Assembly (NCBI GenBank): GCA_035771165.1
Contig: JAWNZC010000013.1
Location: 3,296,501-3,360,500 of the forward strand
DNA: 64,000 nt
Reading direction: 5' to 3'
DNA from: Paragorgia papillata
Lineage: Eukaryota > Cnidaria > Anthozoa > Scleralcyonacea > Coralliidae
The position numbers were made by a program, and so were the translations under genes. Positions 55,301 to 63,330 of the stretch are shown here, in pieces. Numbering within the stretch: the stretch's first letter is position 1; each line of letters opens with the position of its first letter. Below the pieces are notes generated by a model that had not been told where the DNA came from, made no database searches, and saw only the letters and a list, made by a program, of their open reading frames with translations.

Positions 55301-57122
55301 GTGGCTTTTGGATGCGACTAGTGGCTTTTGGGTGCGACTAGTGGATTTTGTGTGCAACTAGGGGCTTTTGGGTGCGGCTAGTGGCTTTTGGGTGCGACTT
55401 TTGTGTGCGACAAGTGGCTTTTGGGTGTGACTAGTGGCTTTTGTGTGCGACTAGCTAGTGGCTTTTGGGTGCGACTACGTTCCCCTTACCCAGCGGGCGG
55501 CTTTTGGGTGCGACTGTAGGGGCTTTTGGGTACGACTAGTGGCTTCTCGGTGCGACGCGGTGATGTGACGCGATGCGACGCAAAACCGCGTGTAACCATA
55601 GTTAATAGAAAATATACATGGTTTGGAAGCTTAACAAAAGTTATTGTTTTATGTTTTTGTTCAGGTTTATGGAAATTTTTGCGCTTTCACGGTTACTGAA
55701 CATATTGTGTTTTCTGTATAATGAAGCAATCATCCAATAGCAACGTTTGGGTTCAACCACTCAACCGTACTGTTTAAATATTAATAAACCTAAAACAAAG
55801 GATTTGGCACCTTCATGTACCTTTCAACATGAATCGTAGCTTGATTGTTAACCGCTTTGAAGTTTGCCGGGTTTCCAAACCATGTTTATTTTCTATATAT
55901 TAACTATGGTGTAACTTGTCAGTTATCAATATCTACGCCGTTTTTCCCCCTTCAGCTACAATTTCAATATGTATCAGGAAAGTGATTATATCATGAGACT
56001 TTTTCTTGTAATGGCAGAACAGCTTTTCCACGATTGTGAAATCAGGTACGTTCACTAAGTTGTCAACTTCAGATTTTGTATCATTTCATTCCATTACTAT
56101 TTTTACAGTTTAGTGAACTCCATTTTTATTAAATTCCCGCCATAACGATTTCCTTACGGTTTCATTTCGTACGGGGTCTTAGGTCCATAGGTTTCTTTTA
56201 ATTATGTATCTGTTATTGTTATTTATCTAGTGTTGATCCGGACACTCTCCATCGCTTTGCGCTGACTGTAAGAAAGAACTATAGACCCGTTTCGTATCAC
56301 AACTGGACTCACGCTTTCTCTGTCGCTCACATTCTTTTCGTCATGTTCAGTGAATTCCCAGACACTTTTACTGTGGCAGAGGTATGCTGCAACCTAGCTC
56401 GTACCCAGGGTCTTATCTCCGCTCCCCGCCCAGGGCGGGGGAGCGGAGATAAGACCCTGGGTACGAGGTTGAGGTATGCTGTTTACGCCGTATTTTAGAA
56501 ATGTATACTTTTCGTTGGTGTACAATTATTATAATAGCAATGATTCATGAGAAAAAATAATGGATGTTTAATACGAATATATACGAATGCAACCGTAGAT
56601 AATGGAAGGGGATAGCAAAGAAATATTTTACGTGGTGTTTCCACAAAACTTATTTATATAACTATTATATATTTGTCAACAAGTTGTACTGTCAGACAAG
56701 TATTATTGATACAAACGGCATTCCATACGCACCAACCTTTTCCAACCATCATTTGCAGAAACTAGGTATGTTTATTGGTGGAGTCTGTCACGATATTGAT
56801 CATCGCGGTTATAATAACGACTTCACAATAATGACCAAATCACCGATTGGCTTATTATACTGTACATCCAGCATGGAGAGACATCATATAGATTATTCTA
56901 TTTTCCTCTTGGAGGTAAGCTTCAATGAAAATTTACAATTTCAAGGTTTTCAACCTTGACACACAAATGATTTGATGGACAGACAAACAAGCAGACAAAC
57001 AAACAAACAAACAAACAAACAAACAAACAAACAAACAAACAAACAAACAAACAAACAAACAAACAAACAAACAAACAAACAAACAAACAAACAAACAAAC
57101 AAACAAACAAACAAACAAACAA

Positions 57123-57154
<32 letters not shown>

Positions 57155-60100
57155 ACAAACAAACAAACAAACAAACAAACAAACAAACAAACAAACAAAC
57201 AAACAAACAAACGGGCGGACACACAGGCAGACGGAGAGACAGACATTATAAGTAATATTGGGCATTTCACTCGATTACATAGCATGTTCTAAGGATTTTC
57301 GGTGAAGGAAAATTCGAGTGTAGAATATATACATTTTAAGACCAAACCGGGACCAGTTGCGAAAAATGCAACTACACAGGCCTTCCGTCCAGACGGACAG
57401 ACGGACAGAGACAGAGTTTCATGAGGAAATGTGGTTTTACTAACTGCTATTTGTTTTTAGCACGAGGATCTGAACATTTTCAAAAACGTTGAAGCAGACC
57501 AGTATAACGAGGTATTTACATTTTTTTTATACATTTTTATGTGTTCTTACAGTTTCCCTTGAGCCAGATTTTTTCTTGTCTAGATTATTAACCTAATAAA
57601 AGAATCTATATTGGCGACGGACATCCACCTCTTTTCTTCAAATCATTCGAACTTACAGCTTGTTGTTCAGGCAGGAGAACTTGATTTCAAGAACGAACAA
57701 CACCGGTAATTACGTTTGAGCCATTTAACTATTTATCTACAGAAAATTTACACCAGATTTACCGGATTAAACAATTACTTTTAGTCTAGTCTTTTTCTGA
57801 TTTTCCAAATAGGAACCTGTTCCAGTTTTCAGGCTCAACAGGTTCCTTATATAACTACGATTTTCTCCATATAAATGTATCCAAATTAACATGTAGTTAT
57901 TTTTGTTTTCGCTCTAGATTTATGATAAGAAGCTTGATGATGACTTCGGCTGATCTATGTGCAGGGGCTAAACCTTGGAACGTGCATCGACAGTCAGTTA
58001 AAAAACTTTATGAAGAATTTTATGTCCAGGTATGTAAGCTACAGTTGGCGATAGCTTTGTCGGTAAAACGTCGTCTTTTTTCTAAGTGCCGAAATTTTTG
58101 TGTAATAAGTGAGAAAAATAGAAATCGTATGTATATAAACCTTGTCACCATAGTCAATCGAGATATGGTATGGAAACTCGGCAAACTTCAAAGCGCCTAT
58201 AATGAGCTGGGATTTTATGTTGAACCGTACCTTAAACCGTGCACATCCTTTGTGTTAGGTTTATTAATATTTAAATAGCACGGTTGAGTGATTGAACTGA
58301 AACGTTGCTATTGGACAATTCGTTCATTATACTAAAATACAATGCGTTCAGTGACCGTGCACCGTGCACAAAAATACATAAAGGCGAACAAAAAGATAGA
58401 CCAAAGACTTTAGCTGAGTTTCCAGACCATATCTCGATTGACTATGATGTCACTTTTATCATTTTTGAGACTGTTATTTACAAAAGCTCTGTTTAGCAAA
58501 TAGATTATATTTTTTCGTATGTGCATCTGTGCTGTAAAACCCGGCATATACTGAAACAAGTTTCCGAAACACATTTTCGAAAAAGTTTCCGAAACTTGTT
58601 TCAACAAATACAGCAGTGTTCTTATCAGAGAAACTTGGTTTCTGAAACAGAGTTACGTTTCGGTAACTTGTTTCGGAAATTTTCTCTAGTGTATGCCGGG
58701 CTTAATTGGCCACAGATGACCTTAGCCTAGTTTCTAGGCCTTCCTCGGTTGACACGTTTCGGAAGTGATCCGAACTGACCCGCTGGGGAAGGCCTAGCAA
58801 AATTCGTAAACACTTTCACTTTACAGCTCAGTTGTTTATTGAGGAAGAATTATGATGTTATGACGTCCTAAGTGTTTCCCGACACTTACTATTTCCATCT
58901 GCATAAAATAATACAAGCCTACTCACCTCGGATCGACGAAGAGCTTTCTTATCACTAGCTTTCCTTCTGCAACCGCCAAAAGTTGAAAGTTAAACAGTTA
59001 AATTTTAATTTCGAGCTCCAATTGGAATATATTCCATAATTTCCTTTTTTCGATCGCCAAGATCTTTGGTAAAATCTTCGCAGACATCCTTATGCTTTTT
59101 ACTGTCGCTACGCTAGATCCCAGGAACACTCGAAGGGCCAGAACGATTCTGGGCAGAACAAGGCAGGACCTTTTTACAAATGTTGCTAGGCCTTCTCGTT
59201 TCCAGCCTCTCTCCTCTTACAAACAGGTCGTAAATGTAAAAACAGGTTGGAGGCATTTTGTATAGACCTTAGTATTGTAATTTATAGCATGCTTATGCAT
59301 GCATGCTATATATATAACACATCACGTTCTACTCACTAGCTTGGCCTTAAAACAACTTTACCCCCCCCCCCCCCCTCTTACAAGTTTCTCCACGGATTTA
59401 AACTTTTCACGAGAATGGTATTGGAGACCATTTGGGGGCAATCGCCCCCCCCCCCCTTGGCTACGCCACTGCATCTGTGCCTTGTGTCCCTTTGAACACG
59501 TTGCCGTATTTGTAGTGTTTTAACTCTATATTTATCTTGATAGGGTGACATTGAAAAAGAAATGGGTTTAACGCCTTTAGTAATAATGGACAGAGATAAA
59601 AAGAATGATTTGCCTAAAACCCAGGTAAGAACACCATGTGGACACGCATCATATGATTCTGGGGTATCCGTATAGGACAGTGGTCACCACCTATTAATTT
59701 CGTTCGTTCGTTCGTTCGTTCGTTCGTTCGTTCGTTCGTTCGTTCGTTCGTTCGTTCGTTCGTTCGTTCGTTCGTTCGTTCGTTCGTTCGTTCATCCATC
59801 CATCCATCCATTCATTTGTTTTTTATTCATTCAAACTTGATTTAAAGAGGGATATAGTAAAAGTACTAATAATCTTTGCTGCACACATTTATGTTGATAT
59901 ATATTGGGTTTGTTTTTTTCTCAACAGGCTTATTTTCTTACTGCTGTGGGTTCAAAATGTTATGGTTTGCTCTTTGAAATATTTCCGTCCACTGCTCCAT
60001 TGCTGGAAAATCTAAAGTAAGTGAAAATTAACCTAAAAATTTGCTAAGTTTGAACGTTTCCTCCGATTCCTAAATACCGGATTAGTGAAGTACATTTGAA

Positions 60101-61786
60101 AGGGAAAAAGCATGCAGAATTGTATTACAATTAAGGTCGTTTCATTAAAGGTTTTACTCAAGAGTTGAAGACAGTCAAGATTCCTCTTGAACAAAAAAAA
60201 CCAAACAGTTTTATCTTTTCTAAAACGCTTGTTGGTATATATAATGTATAGGGGAGCACGGGTGGCACGTACTGTTAGCGCGCTACCTCTCACCAAAAAG
60301 TTAAGCCCAGTTAGACGGAGTTAGTACTTGGATGGGCGACCGCTTGGGAATGACCCCCGTTGTCGGGCTTGGAACTCATGTGAGTAGAGTTGTAGTTGAT
60401 CTCTCCTGTGCTTCGAGGGTTTTTCGCCGGGTTCTCCGGTTTTCCTCCCTCCATAAAATCAACACCTAACATCTTAGCTGTGATCCGTGGCCTGAACTGT
60501 GTCGTATGGCGGCTGCCTGGAGCGCCTTTCATATGCCTCGACACGGCCACGTTGATCTGCGTCCTTCGCAGTTCAGCCGCTGGCTGCAAGTAAGGATGAT
60601 TAGCCAACCAGTCCTTTATTCTTTATATATATATTATACAATACCCTGGTTGCTATGCGTGTTTTCATTGGTTGGCCATGATCTATTAGAGGACAGACAC
60701 ATGGACACGTCAGCCGTGACTTGCTTTTTTCCTTCATCGTGCCCCACAAATCCGGCAAGAGTTTCGATAAAAACCTTTTAAATTTTTGTATTGTATAAAA
60801 CAAATAGATTCCATTTTTTTGTTGTCTGTTCAGTTATAGATGCACAGAAAACGTAACAACGTGGCAAGAACATGCGTCTCGTTGGCCACTTTTTTGTTCT
60901 TACCACGTTGTGGCGTCATCTATGCATCTATAACTGAACAGACAACGGCAAAATGGAATCTATTTGTTAAATATAAACAACTATAATGTCATTCTCGACT
61001 GCTCAACAGGTCGTGAGTTACGCCGAAGATTATCTCGCGAGATCATAAAAATAACTTAAGAGGAATTAGGATGGAACTAGAGACCATTACTAAGGACTTA
61101 TTAACCGAGTGCGACGTCTGTACGGGAAAGTATTTGCCTGAGGTTTTCGTACAGACCGAGCGACGAAGGAGTGAGGTCTGTGCGATAAAACCGAGGGCAA
61201 ATACTTTCCCGTATAGACCGAGCAAACGAGGTTAATATAAGGAATTTATTATATGGCTATTGGTTCATTTTATTCCTATGCTATTTACCTTTCCTGTTGA
61301 CTTTTTCGTGTCGCTTCTTGGCCTTCTTGTTTACACCAGTTCGGCTTTTATTTGTCATGTTTTTAGATAAACAGCTTTAAAGAAAACCAGCAGTAATGTT
61401 CCAACACATTTTATTGTTCAGAATATTTGAATAAAGATACCCAGTTCTCTTTTATTTGTATTCAAATCAACTCAGAAATTTTCCCACCAAAACTTACAGG
61501 GCCGAGAAAAAAGCGTATTGACCCGAGGTCAATATCGTAAAATCCCGACCTCTCAGGAACCAATCAGCGTGCGTCGTTTTGCGTACGGACCGGAAATCAA
61601 ACCCAGCCATATAATAATATATGATATTCCCTCTCTTACCTTTATCACTCTCTTGTTTTTGACTACCTTCTCAGAGAAAACGTAGAAGAGTGGCAAAAAA
61701 TAGCAAGTCATACATCAGGGAGTGGCGAAGGCGTTCCAGCAGAATTTAAAAACCTTGAACGAATATTGCTCGGGAAAAAGTCATAA
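43330..61786 (+). CDS. PDE10A: PDE10A-like cyclic-nucleotide phosphodiesterase (whole gene)
   Basis: A plus-strand gene of more than 20 coding exons, about 795-835 residues (human PDE10A is 779). It hydrolyses cAMP/cGMP to 5'-nucleotides (family knowledge). The ATG at 43330 opens the first exon (43330-43528), which codes a Ser/Pro-rich leader. Exons 43893-44045, 44628-44656, 45411-45453 and 46451-46485 continue in matching phase. [20 protein letters not shown] and ERWLIRK match the N-terminal helix region of PDE10A and PDE11A. Assignment to PDE10 rests on the GAF-A end DERFPDGIG and LNDFLLDV-like HNFLLDVIK. Domain entries follow separately. The early GAF-A segment (46485-47272) is the one place where the splicing is uncertain. 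Confidence 0.93.
43690..43890. repeat. Poly-pyrimidine (T/C) tract before PDE10A exon 2
   Basis: About 200 nt of almost pure TTTC/TTTTC run directly into the exon 2 acceptor at 43892/43893, forming an exceptionally long polypyrimidine tract. Frames of Phe/Leu/Ser or Lys/Arg here are artefacts. Confidence 0.85.
44115..44612. mobile_element. tRNA-Ala-like SINE pair, copy at 44 kb
   Basis: Two partial tRNA-like heads face each other: minus strand about 44245-44315 (internal deletion) and plus strand about 44480-44540. Both contain GGGTTCGAGTCCCGC (or its complement). Flanks share TTAGTTTCAGAAATTG and CAGCTTGATGTTAGTAATAA. It is related to 62640-63045 and lies in a PDE10A intron. Confidence 0.7.
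44765..45316. mobile_element. CACTCA/GAGTG element, copy 2, with inner insertion
   Basis: CCTGTATTCTAAAAGCTCA (about 44770) and TGAGCTTTAGAATACAGG (about 45295-45313) are inverted ends. Between 44990 and 45250 sits a second palindromic element (GGCGGATCCAGGGGG / GGGATCCGCCCCTG). Confidence 0.75.
45411..50488 (+). CDS. PDE10A: PDE10A GAF-A exons
   Basis: Exons 45411-45453, 46451-46485, a doubtful piece 47101-47228, then 47272-47349 (or from 47250), 48196-48229, 48705-48764, 48843-48901, 50199-50249 and 50430-50488. Hallmarks are [43 protein letters not shown] and FLLDVIK, all aligned with PDE10A GAF-A. The NKFDE-type motif is absent here. The 47101-47228 piece would leave only ~21-43 nt of intron before the next exon, too short for a normal intron, so its status is open. 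Confidence 0.8.
45545..45785. mobile_element. MITE with GGCCTTATCCACACG end
   Basis: GGCCTTATCCACACGTATCC at the left pairs imperfectly with CGTGTGGATGGAAGGCC near 45707-45723. AAAACG/CGTTTT blocks lie inside. It lies in a PDE10A intron. Confidence 0.55.
46330..46357. repeat. Poly-G run
   Basis: An uninterrupted G tract of about 25 nt followed by GAGGG. Length is likely polymorphic or sequencing-sensitive. Confidence 0.8.
46535..47055. mobile_element. MITE family H, copy 2, with ~33-bp flanking duplication
   Basis: The element (about 46576-47022) matches 39598-40040. On both sides lies TTAGAACTA...AGTCTCCTGCGCAGGCAATTCTTA (about 46538-46574 and 47020-47053), differing by a few bases. This is much longer than a normal target duplication. 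It lies in the PDE10A GAF-A region. Confidence 0.8.
47695..48122. mobile_element. 5S SINE head fragment split by an AGCCTGGTAYCCTGGCCC MITE
   Basis: TTGGTGAGAGGCAGCGCGCT...GCCACCC (47851-47887) is the head of the 5S SINE, and GCCACCCGTGCTCCCC (48105-48120) is its very end. Between them lies a MITE with ends AGCCTGGTATCCTGGCCCAA and TTGGGCCAGGGTACCAGGCT (about 47895-48103). TCGCCACCC is duplicated at the insertion. Upstream, about 47740-47850, is family C-like CCGGGAT palindromic sequence. Confidence 0.75.
48346..48607. mobile_element. MITE with GTACCGAAAAAGATGGCG ends
   Basis: GTACCGAAAAAGATGGCGAC (48361) is inverted as GCCGCCATCTTTTTCGGTAT near 48579-48597, and TACATTTAACCACAAT pairs with its complement. 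It lies in a PDE10A intron. Confidence 0.8.
49224..49463. mobile_element. MITE family E, copy 2 (TIRs ~105 bp)
   Basis: GACTTTACATATTTATACTA at the left is inverted at 49444-49463. The arms contain AAATCTTCTCAGAATGTTCC and CATCTTCATGGATTTTTT. Only ~50 bp separates the arms. Confidence 0.88.
49862..49932. repeat. Poly-C rich tract
   Basis: Runs of C (up to ~21) punctuated by ACGGGACT/ATGGGACT. It lies in a PDE10A intron. Confidence 0.8.
50515..50602. repeat. CACTCACCCAC microsatellite between two PDE10A exons
   Basis: (ACTC/ACCC)n array, about 65 bp upstream of the exon at 50669. Confidence 0.7.
50669..53028 (+). CDS. PDE10A: PDE10A GAF-B exons (cyclic-nucleotide-binding)
   Basis: Exons 50669-50720, 51000-51145, 51560-51721, 52295-52350 and 52970-53028; phases 2, 0, 2, 2, 1, 0 match at every join. 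Hallmarks are [72 protein letters not shown] and [10 protein letters not shown]. The NK...F...DE signature of ligand-binding PDE GAF domains is intact ([16 protein letters not shown]). In PDE10A this domain binds cAMP (family knowledge). Confidence 0.93.
50844..50940. mobile_element. Mini-MITE family I, copy 1 (AACCTCGTACCCAGGG), 12-bp target duplication
   Basis: The element 50856-50928 has perfect ends AACCTCGTACCCAGGGCCAT and ATGGCCCTGGGTACGAGGTT. AGGAATGCCCCC flanks both sides (50844-50855, 50929-50940). Confidence 0.88.
51880..52215. repeat. 20-bp minisatellite (TTACGTTACGTTGTGAGACC)
   Basis: About ten or more copies of TTACGTTACGTTGTGAGRCC with substitutions, in the PDE10A intron before the exon at 52295. 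It creates no frame of note. Confidence 0.9.
52455..52925. mobile_element. MITE with long imperfect TIRs
   Basis: GAAGAATGAGTTGAGGAG and TTATGACGTCATAGACTCAA pair with their complements at 52717-52770. Pairing extends outward through TACAAACTT/AAGTTTGTA to about 52460 and 52920. It lies in a PDE10A intron. Confidence 0.75.
53076..54058. mobile_element. Nested elements: GACCTTAAGATGCTAC MITE carrying a GGGCC-rich insert
   Basis: GACCTTAAGATGCTACGACG (about 53078) is inverted as CGTTGTAGCATCTTAAGGTC (about 54034-54053). Inside, about 53112-53830, is another element with GGGCCGGATTAGGGCTG-like and GGTGGGCCAGTCCGCGCC-like ends, flanked by CAACGC. No open reading frame. Confidence 0.7.
54321..61786 (+). 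CDS. PDE10A: PDE10A catalytic-domain exons
   Basis: Exons 54321-54466, 55956-56045, 56231-56381, 56759-56914, 57461-57511, 57584-57705, 57918-58029, 59544-59624, 59928-60016 and 61675-61786 (stop TAA). The class I PDE signatures are complete: [11 protein letters not shown] (proton-donor His), [16 protein letters not shown] (metal-binding HD motif), [13 protein letters not shown] (second metal Asp) and DLPKTQAYF, which holds the invariant purine-binding Gln and the clamp Phe three residues later. Nothing suggests loss of activity. The tail after [16 protein letters not shown] is short, ending LLGKKS. Confidence 0.95.
54535..54712. repeat. GAGGTGAAGT pentamer-type satellite
   Basis: Degenerate GAGGT/GAAGT repeat starting ~70 bp after the PDE10A exon 54321-54466. 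Confidence 0.9.
54708..55562. repeat. 20-bp minisatellite (GGTGCGACTAGTGGCTTTTG), ~40 copies
   Basis: About 850 bp of head-to-tail 20-bp units, many carrying the SpeI-type palindrome ACTAGT, with T/G variation at position 1-2. It lies in a PDE10A intron. Confidence 0.95.
55590..55920. mobile_element. MITE with GTAACCATAGTTAATA ends
   Basis: GTAACCATAGTTAATAGAAA (about 55591) pairs with TATTAACTATGGTGTAAC (about 55898-55915). CATGGTTTGGAAGC and GGTTTCCAAACCATG lie inside. It lies ~35 bp upstream of the exon at 55956. Confidence 0.75.
56379..56481. mobile_element. Mini-MITE family I, copy 2, inserted at a PDE10A splice donor
   Basis: The element 56390-56470 folds on ends (C)AACCT..CTCGTACCCAGGG and CCCTGGGTACGAGGTT with a GC-rich stem. 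GAGGTATGCTG occurs on both sides (56379-56389, 56471-56481). The left copy is the functional exon end GAG plus donor GTATGC, so the duplication has produced a second donor-like site at 56474. Confidence 0.88.
56975..57216. repeat. (ACAA)n microsatellite with (GCAA)n core
   Basis: Near-perfect CAAA repeats from about 56985 to 57210, interrupted by GCAA units at about 57125-57150. Frames of Lys-Gln-Thr-Asn or Leu-Phe-Val-Cys repeats are artefacts. It lies in the intron after the HD-motif exon. Confidence 0.97.
58148..58450. mobile_element. MITE with CATAGTCAATCGAGATATGG ends
   Basis: CATAGTCAATCGAGATATGG (about 58150) is inverted as CCATATCTCGATTGACTATG near 58428-58447. A related half-copy is at about 47382-47500. 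It lies in a PDE10A intron. Confidence 0.85.
58538..58703. mobile_element. MITE family B, copy 2
   Basis: Ends AAACCCGGCATATACT and AGTGTATGCCGGGCTT, with GAAACTTGTTTC internal palindromes as in 6717-6876. Confidence 0.8.
59218..59475. mobile_element. Dispersed element 'GTGGCGTAGCC', copy 2
   Basis: Shares AGGTTGGAGGCATTTTGTAT, CACGGATTTAAACTTTTCAC and a terminal TTGGCTACGCCAC with 31441-31890. Contains two C-runs. Confidence 0.65.
59700..59815. repeat. (TTCG)n then (CATC)n microsatellite
   Basis: About 23 perfect TTCG units at 59701-59793, followed by CATC. It lies in a PDE10A intron. Confidence 0.97.
60248..60640 (+). mobile_element. 5S-rRNA-derived SINE, copy 3 (full length)
   Basis: The head GGGGAGCACGGGTGGCACG is at 60251. 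5S-like box A AAGCCCAGTTAGACGGAG and box C TTAGTACTTGGATGGGCGAC, then GACCGCTTGGGAATGACC, follow. The shared body ends in TCCTTTATTCTTTATAT. It lies in the last PDE10A intron. Frames crossing it are not genes. Confidence 0.9.
60625..60980. mobile_element. MITE family G, copy 2
   Basis: ATACAATACCCTGGTTGCTA starts the shared left block. AAACAAATAGATTCCATTTT and its complement at about 60950 form the arms, as at 38740-39192. It directly follows SINE copy 3. Confidence 0.8.
61105..61220. repeat. Palindrome around GGGAAAGTATTTGCC
   Basis: ACGGGAAAGTATTTGCC (about 61117) and GGCAAATACTTTCCCGT (about 61196-61212) pair, with GACCGAGC repeats between. Confidence 0.7.
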
Positions 61787-61984
61787 TCCAAAAATTCATC
61801 GGCGACGACACGTTAGCACTACCAAATGTCCAATCAACGATCGAAGAAAAGTTTAAAAGAATTCTTCATATTCTTCATTTGAATGCTGAGAATTACAGTA
61901 TATTGGTAACAGGAAACATGTGCGTCTTTTTTCCGCGAGTAATATATATCGCTGGGTTTACGCGAGTTGATGTCACTGAACTAC

Positions 61985-62450
61985 GCGGAAAAACGCACAA
62001 CTTGTTCACGGTTGTCAACAGGCGTGAACAATGTTGTGCTGCTCGCCGTGAACAATGTTGTGCTGCTCGCCGTGAACAAGTTGTCAATAAGTTGTTCACT
62101 TATGGTTCGAACAACTTGTTCACGGATAAATCAACAGTCATGAACAAGTTGTTCCAACAGCACATTTTTATAGCACATGATACAACATGTTGTAACAGCA
62201 TGACGAAATAACAACGATGAACAACAATGTTACAACAATGGTGAACATGGTTGATGTATCAACACGTTCTTCGGTTGTTACAACATGCGTGAACAACAGT
62301 TGTTGTTTCATCAATTAAGCTGTAACAACTTGTTGAAATAATGATGAACAATGTTGTTCATTTATCAATGTTGTTCACATATGTCAACAAGTCGTTACAG
62401 CATTGTTCAGGCAACAATGCTGTAACAACTTGCGAGATTTTTACGCGTGT
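61985..62450. mobile_element. Near-palindromic TTGTT/AACAA element, copy 2
   Basis: Nearly identical to the central and right parts of 2706-3413, ending ATTTTTACGCGTGTATG. The left end is altered (ACTACGCGGAAAAACGCAC). It lies ~200 bp past the PDE10A stop. Confidence 0.75.
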
Positions 62451-62639
62451 ATGTGGGGCACTGGCTAAGCCGGTTTTTCACACTTGTTTGCGCGATTCAA
62501 TTTTTTTATTATTGGAAATTGAATAGATTTCTAATTCGCTTGAGTGAAGAGCTAAAGAGACAAAAAAGTTGCCTTTTTTTTAGTTATAGCAGAAACTAGC
62601 TTGCAACTCGCTGCGAGTATACTTGCATCTAATATAACA

Positions 62640-63045
62640 ATAGAGTTGATTAGTTTCAGAAATTGCAGCTTGATGTTAGTAATAATTGTCAGTTGTTTGC
62701 TGTACAAGCTGTGTTAGTTAATAATACTCAGTTACTAACATCAAGCTGCAATTTCTGTAACTAACTAACAGTGTTTAACTGGAAACTTACTGTTACAACG
62801 CGATTTGTGGACTAACAAGTACTTGTAACCGAGCGGTTAAGACTTGTTCCCGAAGGACTGGGCACAGTCTAAGGTATAAATACCTTAAATAATCTTGCTC
62901 TGCTATCTGAGTTCTAGTGGCCCAATGGTTAGAGCGTCTGGCTAGCATTCAGAAGTTTGCGGGTTCGAGTCCCGCTTAGAGCTCAGAGATTTTCTGAGTA
63001 TTACTAACTAACACAGCTTGTACAGCAAACGACTGACAATTATTA
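62640..63045. mobile_element. tRNA-Ala-like SINE element, copy at 62.9 kb
   Basis: The whole block, from GTTAGTTTCAGAAATTGCAG to AACTAACACAGCTTGTACAG, matches 44115-44612. It includes the tRNA-like head described separately and inverted CAGCTTGATGTTAG arms. Confidence 0.7.
62910..62983 (+). tRNA. tRNA-Ala(AGC)-like sequence, probably the head of a SINE
   Basis: 74 nt. The acceptor stem AGTTCTA/TAGAGCT pairs fully (one G-T). The anticodon arm TCTGG-CTAGCAT-TCAGA gives anticodon AGC. The T arm GCGGG-TTCGAGT-CCCGC is perfect, and box A/box B are present. It lacks the G3:U70 identity pair of tRNA-Ala (here U3:G70), and it sits inside a repeated block with broken copies at 44 kb, so it is more likely tRNA-derived repeat DNA than a working tRNA gene. 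Confidence 0.5.
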
Positions 63046-63049
63046 ATAG

Positions 63050-63330
63050 AGTTGATGTTCGTGGGCATAAATATGTTTTTGGCCCGACTCAGAGTTGATG
63101 TTCGTGGGCATAAATATGTTTTTGATCCGACTCAGGCTCATTTTACGTTGCTCAGTTCTTTTAGTCGAGCCGCAGTCGAGGGTTAAAATTAACTCTGAGA
63201 AGGGCCAAAAACATATTTATGGCCAAGAACATCAAGTCGGTTTTCTTTGTTTTTTTCGGGATTTATATCCCATAAATATTCCCTCATTATAAATTCATAG
63301 GGATTATATATATAATCCCTCGGTAGCGCC
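63050..63330. repeat. CATAAATATGTTTTTG direct and inverted repeats
   Basis: GTTGATGTTCGTGGGCATAA occurs at about 63052 and 63092. CAAAAACATATTTATGGCC at about 63206 is the inverted form. A smaller TATA-centred palindrome is at about 63290-63320. Nothing else is supported to 64000. Confidence 0.65.

Noticed and set aside
56922..57292. ~100-codon frames on both strands (Cys-Leu-Phe-Val; Lys-Gln-Thr-Asn)
   Set aside because: Open in all frames because the ACAA microsatellite has no stop codons on either strand.
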